NCBI RefSeq assembly: GCF_000165425.1
Contig: NW_001799009.1
Span: forward strand, 172,633-236,632
DNA length: 64,000 nt
Direction: 5' to 3'
Source: Paramecium tetraurelia
Taxonomy: Eukaryota; Ciliophora; Oligohymenophorea; Peniculida; Parameciidae
The notes under the pieces were generated by a model that saw only the letters and a list, made by a program, of their open reading frames with translations, did no database searches and was not told the DNA's origin. Positions 37,429 to 50,315 of this stretch are shown here, piece after piece. Both the position numbers and the translations under genes were made by a program. The first letter of the stretch is position 1; the number at the start of each line of letters is the position of its first letter.

Positions 37429-37768
37429 TCAATTAGTTGGTTTGTCCTCGATGGCTTTTTGTTGACTTGACTCCCATGTTAATCTTTTAATTAATAGTCT
37501 TCCCTACAGAGTTGCATTAAACAGATGCATGCAGAACAGAATGTAGCTTTGTGGAGATATCCTTAATGCCCATCTCATGAACAAGGATGAATAGCCTAAT
37601 TTTTGAGAGATTCTTACAAACTAACACACATTGCATCTCCTTGCTGATTTTTGCAGGATCTCTATTCCAATCGTATAATGCTTGAATTGGGAAAAACCAA
37701 TTGCAAACTGGAGCCCAAAAGTGTGTAGTTTTAGGGCCTGTTGAAGAGTGTACCCAAGTCCAAAACAT
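37429..37768 (-). CDS. MPC1: mitochondrial pyruvate carrier subunit 1
   Basis: Two exons around a 22-nt intron give 105 residues (human MPC1 has 109). The family motif is plain: SSTGPKTTHFWAPVCNW near the N-terminus, then a first helix PIQALYDW, and after the intron LFMRWALRISPQSYILFCMH, matching the MPC block MRFA.V.P.NW.LF.CH. MPC1 pairs with MPC2 in the inner mitochondrial membrane to import pyruvate. The intron contains the only frame shift between the two conserved halves, which confirms it. No separate presequence is visible, as usual for MPC. Confidence 0.92.
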
Positions 37769-37869
37769 TCCTGATAGGCCTTGCTAGCCATTCGATTAAT
37801 ATTATTATTATTATTAAATTCAAATCCAACCTCCTTATTAACCATCATAATATCTATATTAGACAAATT

Positions 37870-38292
37870 TCATAAGATCTTAGACGCACTATTAGATCGA
37901 AAGGTCTCAAGAAGCATTACTTAATTGTTATAGTGTAATTGGTATCCTTCAGAAGATGTGTGTATCTTCTTACAGAGATGTATTTATAATAATTAACAAA
38001 TAAATTATTATAAATATAAGATACTAACTTATATTATAATATAACACATTTTATAATAAATAAATTATTTATACCATCTTATTTGATAATTTGTAATTGC
38101 AATTGAATCTAATTAAATACAATTCTTTTAATTCCTCAGTAATGGATAGGGTGTGAATTCCACCAAATTTGTGAGTCTCCATCTATCCACTAAGAAATCA
38201 ATCGATTCCCATATGTTGGTCTTCACTTAGTCAAAAACCTAGCAAATCTGCAAACCAATTGAGTATTTTGCTTGAAAGGAGGAGTTCTACAT
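37870..38292 (-). CDS. hypothetical protein, 140 residues
   Basis: One TGA-free frame from ATG 38292 to TGA 37872-37870. The first 70 residues (MQNSSFQAKYSIGLQICQVF then TNIWESIDFLVDRW) and the last 35 look like coding sequence; the middle (about 38080-37985) is extremely AT-rich and could be noncoding, but is too long for a Paramecium intron. Either the whole frame is translated or two short genes flank it. No family recognised. Confidence 0.4.
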
Positions 38293-38344
38293 AATTTTTC
38301 CCTTTTTATGTGTTCAGAAACTGAATAATTTAAATTATAATTCA

Positions 38345-40169
38345 ATGAATTAAGGAGAGCATTTAAACAAGTATGAGGATGATCAAAAATTCACAGACGG
38401 GGATCAAACATTCATTAATGAATAGACTGATGATGATAAGCGATTCTCCAATACCGTGGTGGATAACAAGGAACAGAGTGGATTGGAAGCCTTGTTAGTA
38501 AGTTTGAATATAAATGGAATTAGGAATTGGATAACAGAAATAAGCAGGAGTTTTTGGGTTCTGAGGAGAAGAGTGTGTTCCAGGAGTTCATTGTGATCTG
38601 TTAGATCAGGAAAGACAAATATATAAGTGAGCAAGATCCACATCTTTAGTTTTTGATGGAGAAAGCAGTGTACAAAGGTGTGCAAAAGATTCTGAAAGCT
38701 CAGAAGATTCAAGACAAGGAACAATGGCAAGTATTAATGAATCACGATATTAGAAAGAACAATAACGATTGATGAGACTATTCTATTCAGACATGAACAT
38801 TGGTTTCATTACGTCAACAGGGCAACTGAAATCCACAGTATTCATCTATGTCCATCAAACCATTGCAAATTACTTGGATAATCGATAGATCAATTTGAAT
38901 TTCAACAAGGAAGATCTAAAAATCATAGCCAATTATTTCTCAATCGATGAACGCAATAAATCAAGCAAATCCAGTCCTGAATTCACATCACCTATATTGA
39001 CTAAGGAGAAATCGGAAAAAGAGTAATTTAAACAAAATAGTGCAGGTTCAAAGACTCTATCTCAAAATGAGGGAGAAGTGGAAAATCAATTGAAAAGAAG
39101 TCTGCCTCTATGTCATCAAAGCAATTGGCTCAAATAAGAATTCATCAAGAAGGATTACTTCAAAAAACAATTCCTCATCCTTCAAAAAACAAATGAAAAT
39201 GAACTCAAATCTGGAGTTCAAATCTTCTTTGTTTATAGAATCAAAGATGATCAAATTTATGCAGTCAAAAAAGTATTATCATCCATCTCTATGTAGTCCC
39301 AATTAGCTTCGAATGTCATTTCCTTTTTCGATGTATTCTCAACAGTCAACCTATCAGAAATCACCAATGATCAAAGAAAAATAAGAGAAGCCAAAATATT
39401 GTCCAAACTCAACCACCCCAATGTTCTAACTCTCTATGATTGGTGGATCGAAGAAGAAGAATCTGGCTACTCCCTCTACTTGATGTCTGAATACTGCTCC
39501 TATCCAGGACTCAAACACCAAACCAACGATCTGCTCAACTACGCCTATTATTATCTGAATCCAATGAACTGCAAGGAAAAGATAGAGCAAATCAAAACAA
39601 TCATGCTCTAAATCATGGATGGACTAGAATACATACACAAACGAGGCATCGTTCATAGAGATTTAAAACCTGAGAACATCTTTGTCACCTACGGCATCGA
39701 TTGCCAACTCCAAGTCATGTTGGCTGATTTCGATTAAGGAAAAGATGTTAGGGAATCCAAACTCTCCATTATCACAGATGAGAAACTCAATGACCAAGAT
39801 CTCAACTCCATCAAGTCAAGGAACACTATCAATTCTGGCACCAGTGGCTATGCTACTGCCAATTCTTAGATCAACAAGGAGTATGACAAAATGGATGAGT
39901 TCTATGCTTTGGGTGTCACTCTACTTCATCTGATATTGGCCTTCCCTGGAGAACCTAAGAATCGCAATCTTTACACAAATACATTTGCCATCAGTGATAT
40001 TTCAGACGTCCTCCTCCTATTCGACAGTTGGGCTGTTAAACTAGTTCAAAACAGACATCCTGAATTCAACTTCTAATAGTATTTTCATCTTATGGAACTT
40101 GCAAAGGCACTCCTTGATAAAAAAGTCAAGGAACATGATCACATAAGAAAAATCATACAAAGCTGGTGA
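38345..40169 (+). CDS. eIF2alpha-kinase-like (GCN2/PERK-type) protein kinase
   Basis: Three exons (introns 38498-38523 and 38731-38753) give 591 residues. The C-terminal 350 residues are a kinase with the split lobe typical of GCN2/PERK: IYAVKKV (ATP Lys), a short insert, [20 protein letters not shown] (like the NVVRYYQAWIE block of eIF2alpha kinases), [20 protein letters not shown] and LKPENIF. The Mg-binding triplet is DFDQG rather than DFG, with Asp kept. The N-terminal half has no recognised domain. Family members phosphorylate eIF2alpha in stress; substrate here is inferred from sequence only. Start chosen as the first ATG in the exon-1 frame. Confidence 0.75.
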
Positions 40170-40820
40170 ATTGTTGTGTATTATAATTCATCTTTAGATT
40201 TTTATAAGTATGTTTATATATATAAATCAAAATTATTAATCATTCTTCTAATATTATATATAATAATTTAAAAGATTTAATTACATTAGTATTTGATAAA
40301 TTCCAGACTTTATATAAAAATAGTTAGAAATTATTTTGTTTAATAAAATGAATTATTGTTTTTTTATGATCCATTTTTAAAGTATATTCAAATTGTCATT
40401 TCTAAATAGTATCTATTAATGTTCTAATAAAATGATACAATATTTTCAAGAATCCAAAAATCAATTGATTGAATTCCCAAATTTCTCCTCTAGAATATTC
40501 ATTAATTTCCACTATTTTATTACAGATATTCTGATTCAAAATGGATACATTATGTTAAATCATTAATTGATAGAAGGATATTAATAGGCCTGTAATATTA
40601 TTTTTTATTTTTAAATCTTGAAATTGAGAATAAAAATTATAAATTTTAATATTTGAAAATTAATCCCAATTCTCAAACATTCTGGAAATGGGTTCTAGTG
40701 ATAATAAGTTGAGGGGCGAAATAGTTTTCTCATATCAAAACCCATTAATTCCTATAAATACAAGATTAGTGTCCATAAATTTTATATTTATTAAATTATA
40801 TGACACCAAACCAATTAAAA
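40170..40820. other. AT-rich gap with a doubtful 75-codon frame
   Basis: A plus-strand frame around 40430-40665 (beginning MIQYFQESKNQ) is open but AT-rich and hydrophobic, without supporting structure. The remainder looks noncoding. A larger frame beginning at 40688 is discarded because the RING gene's true start is in another frame at 40821. Confidence 0.35.
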
Positions 40821-42151
40821 ATGATGGTGTGCTTATTATTAGTTGCTTTCATTTCCTGTGGGCTTTACTTCTACATATTCTGGAAGAAATTAGATCATGT
40901 AAAGATTACTTTCCTAAATTTCAGAAACCTTATTATGAATAGCTGGCATTTGCATATGGGTTGCTTTTAGGATTCACGGAATTATTGGTGGCCATAATTT
41001 TATACATCCTTATTAAAACCAGGGCGTAAATCACATCCCTGGGGGAGATTGGCCGTTATATCAGGCAGAACTGCTACAAAGAGTATTATGCATTAATCAT
41101 AATAAATTTGGTATAGAACGTGATAATTAGGTATTTCTGGTAACCTTCAACATAATAACCATTTTGGATCCAGAATCAGTGAGTTTTAAGGATATTCAAT
41201 CACTCCACTTCATAGCTGCATATTATGTCCAATCAGTTCTTTTCGCAATATTCTCGAATGACCTATTGAAGAGACGATCCTTGATTCCGAACGAGTACAT
41301 GTTCGAAAGAGAGGGGATATTTCGATGTGCCTACGAGGTTCTGTATTACGTGGTGTGTTTATTCATAGTATTAAGTAAATTTATAAATATGAAAAGGCTA
41401 CTTTTTGGTCACCCACTTTGAGAAGATGCCAGAACCCAATCAAACATTATGCCAACTGATCATTTTCACATTGCTCTACCAATTCTATTCGATAACCAAA
41501 TTGGGTATCTTGATAAAAATATTTCTGATAATAACCACTACCAGATTGCTCTACTCTGCAGCGAATTCAATTTAGGACTTGAAGGAGACCTCGCAAAAGG
41601 GTTCTCAGATCACATTGGTTGTGATCACAGTCCTATTTCTGATTAGAATGGTTCAGCAGAGCATATTGGGCATTTTAAGAGCAAGAGAACAGTATTTGAA
41701 TTAGATACAACATCAAACACCTGATATATTGAGTGCATTGAATTTAATGCCCCCCAGAGACCCATACATAAGAGGATCAACTTAGATAATAAGTGAAGAA
41801 TAGATATAAATGATGCCTCAATAGAAGTTCAAGTTGGAGAATGAATTTGTCTGCTCAATATGTGATATGAATCTATTAAAGAATGAAATGGTGATGAAGT
41901 TAAGTTGTTCCCATATCTTCCATTCGGAATGTCTCAAACCATGGATCAGAATAAAGAACTCTTGTCCTAATTGCAGATAGCAAGTGCTGAGATAGGGCAA
42001 TCATGAAAATCATATCCAACAACCAGTCTATGAGCATCCCTAGGAATAGCAACACTAGGTTTTACATGTTTAAATTGAAGCCCCCCCATCCAATGAAAAC
42101 AATTAAGCAGTGTAAGAATTTCATGACAGGTAGTTGGAAATACAAGAATGA
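40821..42151 (+). CDS. membrane-anchored RING-H2 E3 ubiquitin ligase
   Basis: Four exons (introns 40899-40924, 41111-41130, 41375-41396; 26, 20, 22 nt) give 420 residues. The start ATG-ATG leads into a signal-anchor (VCLLLVAFISCGLYFYIFW), followed by five more hydrophobic helices up to about residue 250. The C-terminal cytosolic part carries a RING-H2 finger, CSICDMNL..LSCSHIFHSECLKPW..CPNC (C3H2C3). Multi-pass RING-H2 proteins such as Hrd1/gp78 act in ER-associated degradation, but the topology alone does not prove that role. The tail is Gln-rich (TAG codons). All introns preserve the frame. Confidence 0.8.
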
Positions 42152-42454
42152 GTTTCCTTACATTAATTAATTTGTTATTATATAAACTTAAATATCTATA
42201 TCTTTTTGACAATATATGGTTATCATCTATATCATAGCAGTGATTGCATCGAAATTTCGTATTAAGTGGCAATTTATAAATTATGACACTAAATATTGAT
42301 GTCTATTTTTAACAGATGTGTATGATATTTCACATTTTAATTAACTCTAATAAGATATTAAGGAGTTATTAGCAATATTTAAAAAAAATTTATTTATTAA
42401 TTATACCCATCAAGATGATTTGTGTGAGGCATCACACTTTTTTAAACTAAAAAT

Positions 42455-43600
42455 ATGGAATCTTTTATGTAGACAATCTCCTAATGATTGGAAAAGTATC
42501 AAACCATTTAAATCATAGTCGCAAAGGAATCCAAAATATCGTATCCCCTGTCAAATTGAAAAAGTTATTTCTTGGTGTATCAGTGACAATCAATAATTGC
42601 AAGGATTCGAGATAGTTGTAAATGGAAAGAAGAAATGGTTCGATATGTCTCACCATCAAACGAAGTAGCTGATGCAAGTGTTGAATGGAAGGTTTCTGTA
42701 CAAAAACATACATGCCTTCTATCAATTTTAACACATTATTGGGGTTGGAAGCTTTAGTAAAGTAAAATTGTAAAATGTAACTTAGGTAATCAAACTGTTC
42801 AACATCTTAGAGAAGGAGTTCTATGCTTGCAAAGTGCTTAAGATGGCTTAATTCGATGTATCCAATATTTTAACATAAATTCATAGGATTTTAAAAACGA
42901 ACTTTCTATACTTCAGTCTTTAGATCATCCGAATATCATCAAAGTGAAAGAAGTGTACCTTGAAGACAAGCAAATCTGGTTTGTCACAGATTTAGTCGAT
43001 GGAGGAACTCTGAAAGAATATCTAGACAATTTAACTGAAATAACTCAATTCGAAGTTTATATAATTATGAAAGTACTTGATTTGATAAATTAATTTTAGT
43101 AAATCTTAAATGTCGTTTAATATTTGCACTCCAAAGGATACATCCATAGAGACNNNNNNNNNNNNNNNNNNNNNNNNNNNNNNNNNNNNNNNNNNNNNNN
43201 NNNNNNNNNNNNNNNNNNNNNNNNNNNNNNNNNNNNNNNNNNNNNNNNNNNNNNNNNNNNNNNNNNNNNNNNNNNNNNNNNNNNNNNNNNNNNNNNNNNN
43301 NNNTATGGAACTGATCTATTTAGTGGTTCCTATTATAGTGAAGTCTACTATTAGAATTAATAATTTTGTTTAGAATAAGAGTAATTTGACAACAATGAAT
43401 TTGATCCACTCCTCAAAGGAATGTTGAGAGAGAATCCAAGCACTCGATTGACTGCCACTCAAGCTTTGGAAATGTTAGAATAGCTTTTCGTCACCAAAAA
43501 GGATGATTTCATAGTGGATATTTCTGATTCATCAATCCAATAGGTCAAGACACTGTCGATTTAAACAATGAAAAAACTAGAGAGTTTAGACCAATATTGA
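42455..43600 (+). CDS. Ser/Thr protein kinase, first of a tandem family, crossed by an assembly gap
   Basis: Introns at 42469-42496, 42762-42785, 42858-42886 and 43073-43099 join the N-terminal exons. An N-terminal block of about 90 residues (VISWCISDNQQLQGFEI, NGKKKWFDMSHHQ) resembles a PH-like fold shared with the next two genes. The kinase then shows GVGSFSKV, FYACKVLKM, a LQSLDHPNIIKVKEVY block, GGTLKEYL and YLHSKGYIHRD. At that point 150 N (43154-43303) hide the catalytic loop end and DFG. The C-lobe resumes and ends at TGA 43598-43600. Compare with 44331 and 45747. Confidence 0.75.
43154..43303. other. assembly gap of 150 N
   Basis: Exactly 150 unknown bases inside the kinase gene at 42455-43600. 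It hides the end of the catalytic loop, the metal-binding motif and the activation segment; by alignment with the next paralogue, about 70 residues and perhaps one intron. Confidence 1.
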
Positions 43601-43690
43601 TTTCAATATATCTATGTTCTCATTAACAATATAAATCAGAGAACTAAAGCACTAAGTCCCATTTGTTTTTTACAATAAGAGTACTTTGGA

Positions 43691-44334
43691 ATGACAATAA
43701 TCAATGGAGATTTAGAGTGTATTTCATCTAGGAAGATCACTCCATTAAGACAGAAGACTATTAAGATGTTGAATGATCCTAAATCTATTTAGACAGACTC
43801 ATAACTATACTGGGGATCACAGAATCACAAATTTAATAAATAACGAAATGCTAAACAGTGTATAGTAATTCTTCCACAATTCGGCTTTCTTGAGGCTAAC
43901 GAAAATTAGAGATATGAGAATAATTGTCAAAGAAGTACTAGAAATAGGGGAACTCATTTAAAGATGAATGTGTTGATGTTTGTTTAAATTAGGGTACCCT
44001 TAATATTTATTAAGATTTCCATGAATTCGAAATGAAACCTTGGCATTTAAATGATTTTATTTATGATTAATAATGCTTCTCTCTTATGATATTTAATAAT
44101 TATTTGTATTATTCTCAAAAGTTACCGAATAGTATTAGAATTCCAATTAAGAATCTCGATTATAATGTGAATATTTAGGTTCAATTGACAATAAATACCA
44201 ATTAATTTCAATGTTTACTCTTATCGTCTGTACTAGTACTTAGAATGAAACACAAATAATACTTATTCTAATCTGAATAAACGCAGTCGGATATCTACTT
44301 GTTAATTGATATTTAAATTTCAATTTAATTATGA
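43691..44334 (+). CDS. hypothetical protein, 204 residues
   Basis: Two exons around a 29-nt intron (43935-43963, ending AAG) give 204 residues: MTIINGDLECISSRKITPL, QNHKFNKQRNAKQCIVIL and, after the intron, LNIYQDFHEFEMKPWHLND. Strand-rich and without membrane segments; no family recognised. Its TGA overlaps the ATG of the following kinase in the sequence ATGA (44331-44334), which is unusual for a nuclear gene, so either the kinase start or this stop is wrong, or the two are an unusually tight pair. No alternative splice form that would join them was found. Confidence 0.5.
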
Positions 44335-45601
44335 TTTGCATCCGTAAGCACGCTTTAATCGATTAACAGTATGTCTTATTTATTGAGGATGACAAAATAT
44401 GCATAGGAAAGGTACTTGTTAAAATTTATTCTAGAATTAAATAAATCCTAAGTATGTTTTGCCCATAAATTTGTAGTCCAAACTCGAATGGAGCTTTGAC
44501 AAAGAACTATGCCAATTTAATGGATTTATAATTGAATGGGAAAATAAGAAAAAACTATTTCATATGTCAGATGGAAATTGCAAAAAGCTGAAATCTCAAA
44601 TTGATGGAAAAATACTATATAACGAGATAAATTCCTAATACTTTCCTGTTTAAATAGTGGGAGAAGGGACTTTTGGTAAAGTAATGTTTAAAATTAATAT
44701 TTTAGGTTATTAAGGTGGTTAGCCTATTAGATGGGAAGGAGTATGCTTGCAAAGTAATGAAGTTAGATAAAAAGTTTTCGAAAAACGTAATTTACAAAAA
44801 TATAAAAATAGGATATAATTTATGAGTTGATGACAATGTAATCGTTGAGCCACGAGAATATAATCAAAAATAAGGAGGTGTATTGTTCTAACTCTCATTT
44901 CTTTATAATAATGGAATATTGTAGAGGAGGAACTCTCAGAGAATATCTAGCCTATAGAACATTGAATCAGGATTAAATAGTGATGATAATGAAGGTAATT
45001 TGAAACAACAATCTTTTCTAGTAAATTTTAAATGCAGTCATCTACATGAATTCAAAAGGATACATTCACAGAGACATAAAGCCAGAAAATATTTTATTGA
45101 GGGAACAAAATGATCTATCAAATGTACTAGTTTGTGATTTTGGATTCGCTGCCAAAGTCGAAGATATTTTAACCAAACATCCCAATTGTGGGACTCCTGG
45201 CTACATGGCCCCAGAAGTCATCAAATATGATTAGACAAATCCTTATAACGAATAATGCGATGTCTTCAGTTGTGGTTCTCTATTGTATTCAATGTAAATG
45301 AAGTTATTTACATTTTAGATTGACTGGGTACAATCTTGAAATGCAAAGTGAAGAAAGTGAAATCTACAATATAGAGGCTCAGGTGTATGAGGAGAAACAA
45401 TTCACTTCGTACAATAATTAATTCAAGAATATTCTACTCAAAATGCTAGACCCTAGTCCTCATTTAAGGATTACTGCGAAGGATGCTCAAAAATACTTTG
45501 ACAACTTCGATTCATTCGTTCTAGAAGAACTGAACTCACTTGATGTTATTCAAGAAGTGAAACACATTTGTATCTAAAAGCATGAGTTCCACTCATTTTG
45601 A
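44331..45601 (+). CDS. Ser/Thr protein kinase, second of the tandem family
   Basis: Six exons (introns 44412-44434, 44681-44705, 44787-44811, 44995-45021, 45294-45318) give 381 residues. An N-terminal PH-like module (QYVLFIEDDKICIGK then WENKKKLFHMSD) precedes an intact kinase: GEGTFGKV, YACKVMKL, QSLSHENIIKNKEVY, YIHRDIKPENILL, VCDFGFAAK and CGTPGYMAPEV. Architecture recalls AGC or AMPK-like Ser/Thr kinases with a regulatory N-domain, but the subfamily is ciliate-specific. It shares exon layout and N-domain with the neighbours, which shows tandem duplication. The start overlaps the previous gene's stop by four bases. Confidence 0.75.
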
Positions 45602-45746
45602 TTCTCCTTTTTTATGTTGATCGAGTTAATTTGTTTTATAAATGACTATAGTATGTTGTTTTAAATCAAATATATCACAAATATTAGAGATTATTATTTA
45701 TAAGATTTTATCAGCAAAATAATTCTATACCCTCACCCTTAACATC

Positions 45747-47116
45747 ATGTTGTGTTATCGTAAACACTCTCTATTTACCAAAAAGTACCACATCTTCAAA
45801 AATGACACTCAAATTCACTTAGGAGAAGTAAATTTGTTTTTAAGTTTTAGACCATTACTAAAATAAAATATACTATCAATCTTACTCCTTAAACCATGAT
45901 TGATTGGTCAATTGATCATTAAACCAAATAACTCAATGGATTTTGGTTAAGTTGGAAAAAACAATAGAAGTTCTTCTTGATGGATGCAACAACTTGCACC
46001 TTACTCAAATCAACTCTAAATGGCATAGTGACCTATGGAAAACACCAAATTCTTTATGAACCCATCCAATGTCTATCACACAGCTCTTTTGGTTCTGTAA
46101 TTATTTCTATATTTTATAGAACTTCTAGCTTGTAAAAATGAAATATCTTGACTCAAGAGATTCATACTTATGTAAAACGATTTAAAAATGTCTACAATAT
46201 ACTGATGATGTAAAATAACTAAATCATAACCTAGGATTTCTATTACTAAATTGAAATCCTTCGATCCTTGGATCATTCAAACATAATCAAGTTGAAAGAA
46301 GTCTACAACAGCAACAAGAATTATCATTTCGTCTTCGACTTCCCTCTAGGAGGTTCCTTGGCAGATCTAATTAAATCCAAATAATTATAATTCAAAGAAG
46401 TGTAATTAATTATTAGAGTAAATATTATAATTACACTAGCAATTGATGTCCACCATCTCCTTCATTCATTCAAAAGGCTATGTCCATAGAAACTTAAAAC
46501 CAGAACACATCTTCTTCAAAGAACCAAACAATTTAGAAACTCTCCTCATTTCAGAATTCGAATTGGGATGCAGTCTAGTTGATTTCCCAAATAAGTATTA
46601 ATTTCGTTTTTATTACTTTTAGACATCCCAATTGTAGAGTTCACGGTTACACTGCTCCTGAAATTAAGTCCAAAATATTTACTTAAAAATGTGATATCTT
46701 TAGCTGCGGTGTCATTTTATACAAAATGTATCTTCTTTTTATTTAAAAATAGTTTAACTAGAAAAGATTTGTTTGATCATGAGTCAATCAATTATGATGA
46801 AAAAATGATGTTGCATTTGATCAATCAATCAGATATCAATCCATAATACTAGAATTTACTAAGACAGATGCTTCAATTCAACCCAGACCTGAGGGCAACG
46901 GCAGATCAATGCTTAACTATTATTGATTCAATTTTAGAAAGAACTCCTACATTCTCCAATTTTCTCGATAGATTCAATTTAGATAATGATGGAATAAATG
47001 ACGAAATCATTTCAATTGATTTGATTTAGGATTAAGAAGAATTAACTGAAAATCAGGATTTTATACAAAAACTGCCAATAATCCAGATTAATAAAAGAAT
47101 TGAAATGTCCTATTGA
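45747..47116 (+). CDS. pseudokinase, third of the tandem family
   Basis: Seven exons (introns 45828-45850, 46097-46119, 46210-46234, 46418-46439, 46595-46622, 46728-46752) give 407 residues. The N-terminal module (SLFTKKYHIFKNDTQIHLGE, MIDWSIDHQT) aligns with genes 42455 and 44331. In the kinase domain key residues are gone: the glycine loop reads SHSSFGS, the catalytic loop is VHRNLKPEH with Asn for the catalytic Asp, and DFG is replaced by SEFELG. GTxxYxAPE is VHGYTAPE. The fold looks kept while catalysis should be lost, so this is a pseudokinase, perhaps a regulator of its paralogues. The reading frame is clean. Confidence 0.75.
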
Positions 47117-48172
47117 TTGTATATAATTTTGTATTTAATAACTTTCAACTTGTATTTAACTTGTATTCATATCCAATCATGACGTTTATTATTTTAAAAG
47201 CTTCTTTTTGATTATGGCAGAATATGTGAGTTGCGATATCTATATTAAATTTAAGTCTTTTCAATACTTAAAACTATACAATTTTTTTACTCCGAACAAT
47301 ATATATTAAGAGTGTAAAGTTGTGAGTTTAATTATATTTTTAAAAAACTATTAACATTATTGTATTAGTCGTTTTCTTTTGTAAAAAATCTAGAACTAAA
47401 CTCAAACTTAAAAATTATACTATATTTAATTAATTTAATATATCTAAAATATATGCTAATAATTATAATAATTTTATGAATTTCGAACATTTAGAAAATT
47501 TATATTTCTCTCAATATAAGTTAACGCTTACCAGCTTTTATTAACCATATCTTAGTCATAATAACGTACAAACAATTTTAAATTCTGTTAATTAAAAATA
47601 TACTGAAAAATTGATATTAATCATATAACTTTATTTTGAAAATTGAAAATAAAAAAATGTTGTATTCTGAAACTGTTGTTATCAATTGTGCTTAAATATT
47701 GAATTATAAGTAATACAGACTAATATTCTAGCTAATTTTGTATACAACAGAAATATCAAGTATTTTTCCAAGATTTTATAATATAGAATTTTCCTAATAT
47801 TTAAATGAATGGAATGATTAATTGACAGTTATAAATCATGCGGATGATTTATATCTGTTGGTAGGCTGCAAGTGTGTTTCATTCTTATAAAAATTAATTA
47901 TATATAATAAAAGTTACTCAATCATAGAATTGGGAAACTAAACAAAATAAAACCAGAAAGACAAAATTGTATAAATGATTTTATAATTAGAAGCTTTTAT
48001 ATAATGGTATTAGAATATTAATTGTGGTTTGATTATGTAAATAACAATTGGAGACATGTGGCATCTATGCTAAGAATTAGAGGCTTATTGATTAATATTA
48101 TGATTAGTAGAGTAGCAAGTTCATTCTATAAATTAAGTTAAAAAATCTAATCTTATTTTTATTGTTAATTTA
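47117..48172. other. gap with decayed coding-like sequence
   Basis: A plus-strand frame from ATG 47215 stays open for over 300 nt but is AT-rich and Gln-heavy. A second stretch near 47806-48090 (NEWNDQLTVINHADDLYLLV, then TIGDMWHLCQELEAY) looks genuinely coding-like but has no usable start. Probably an eroded gene, possibly another copy of the kinase family. Confidence 0.35.
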
Positions 48173-50211
<2,039 letters not shown>

Positions 50212-50315
50212 AAATATTCTGTTTTTTATAATACTTCTTATTTACATTTTATTATAGCTTATTAAACACAAAATATGAAGCTTCAAGATAATTCAAAAAA
50301 GCATTGATACAAGTG

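Noticed and set aside
37980..38090. An AT-rich insert in the 37870-38292 gene that could be a retained internal eliminated sequence
   Set aside because: TA-bounded ends loosely match the IES end consensus on one side only; in such AT-rich DNA this is expected by chance.
43154..43303. The run of N as a biological feature
   Set aside because: Exactly 150 N is an assembly placeholder.
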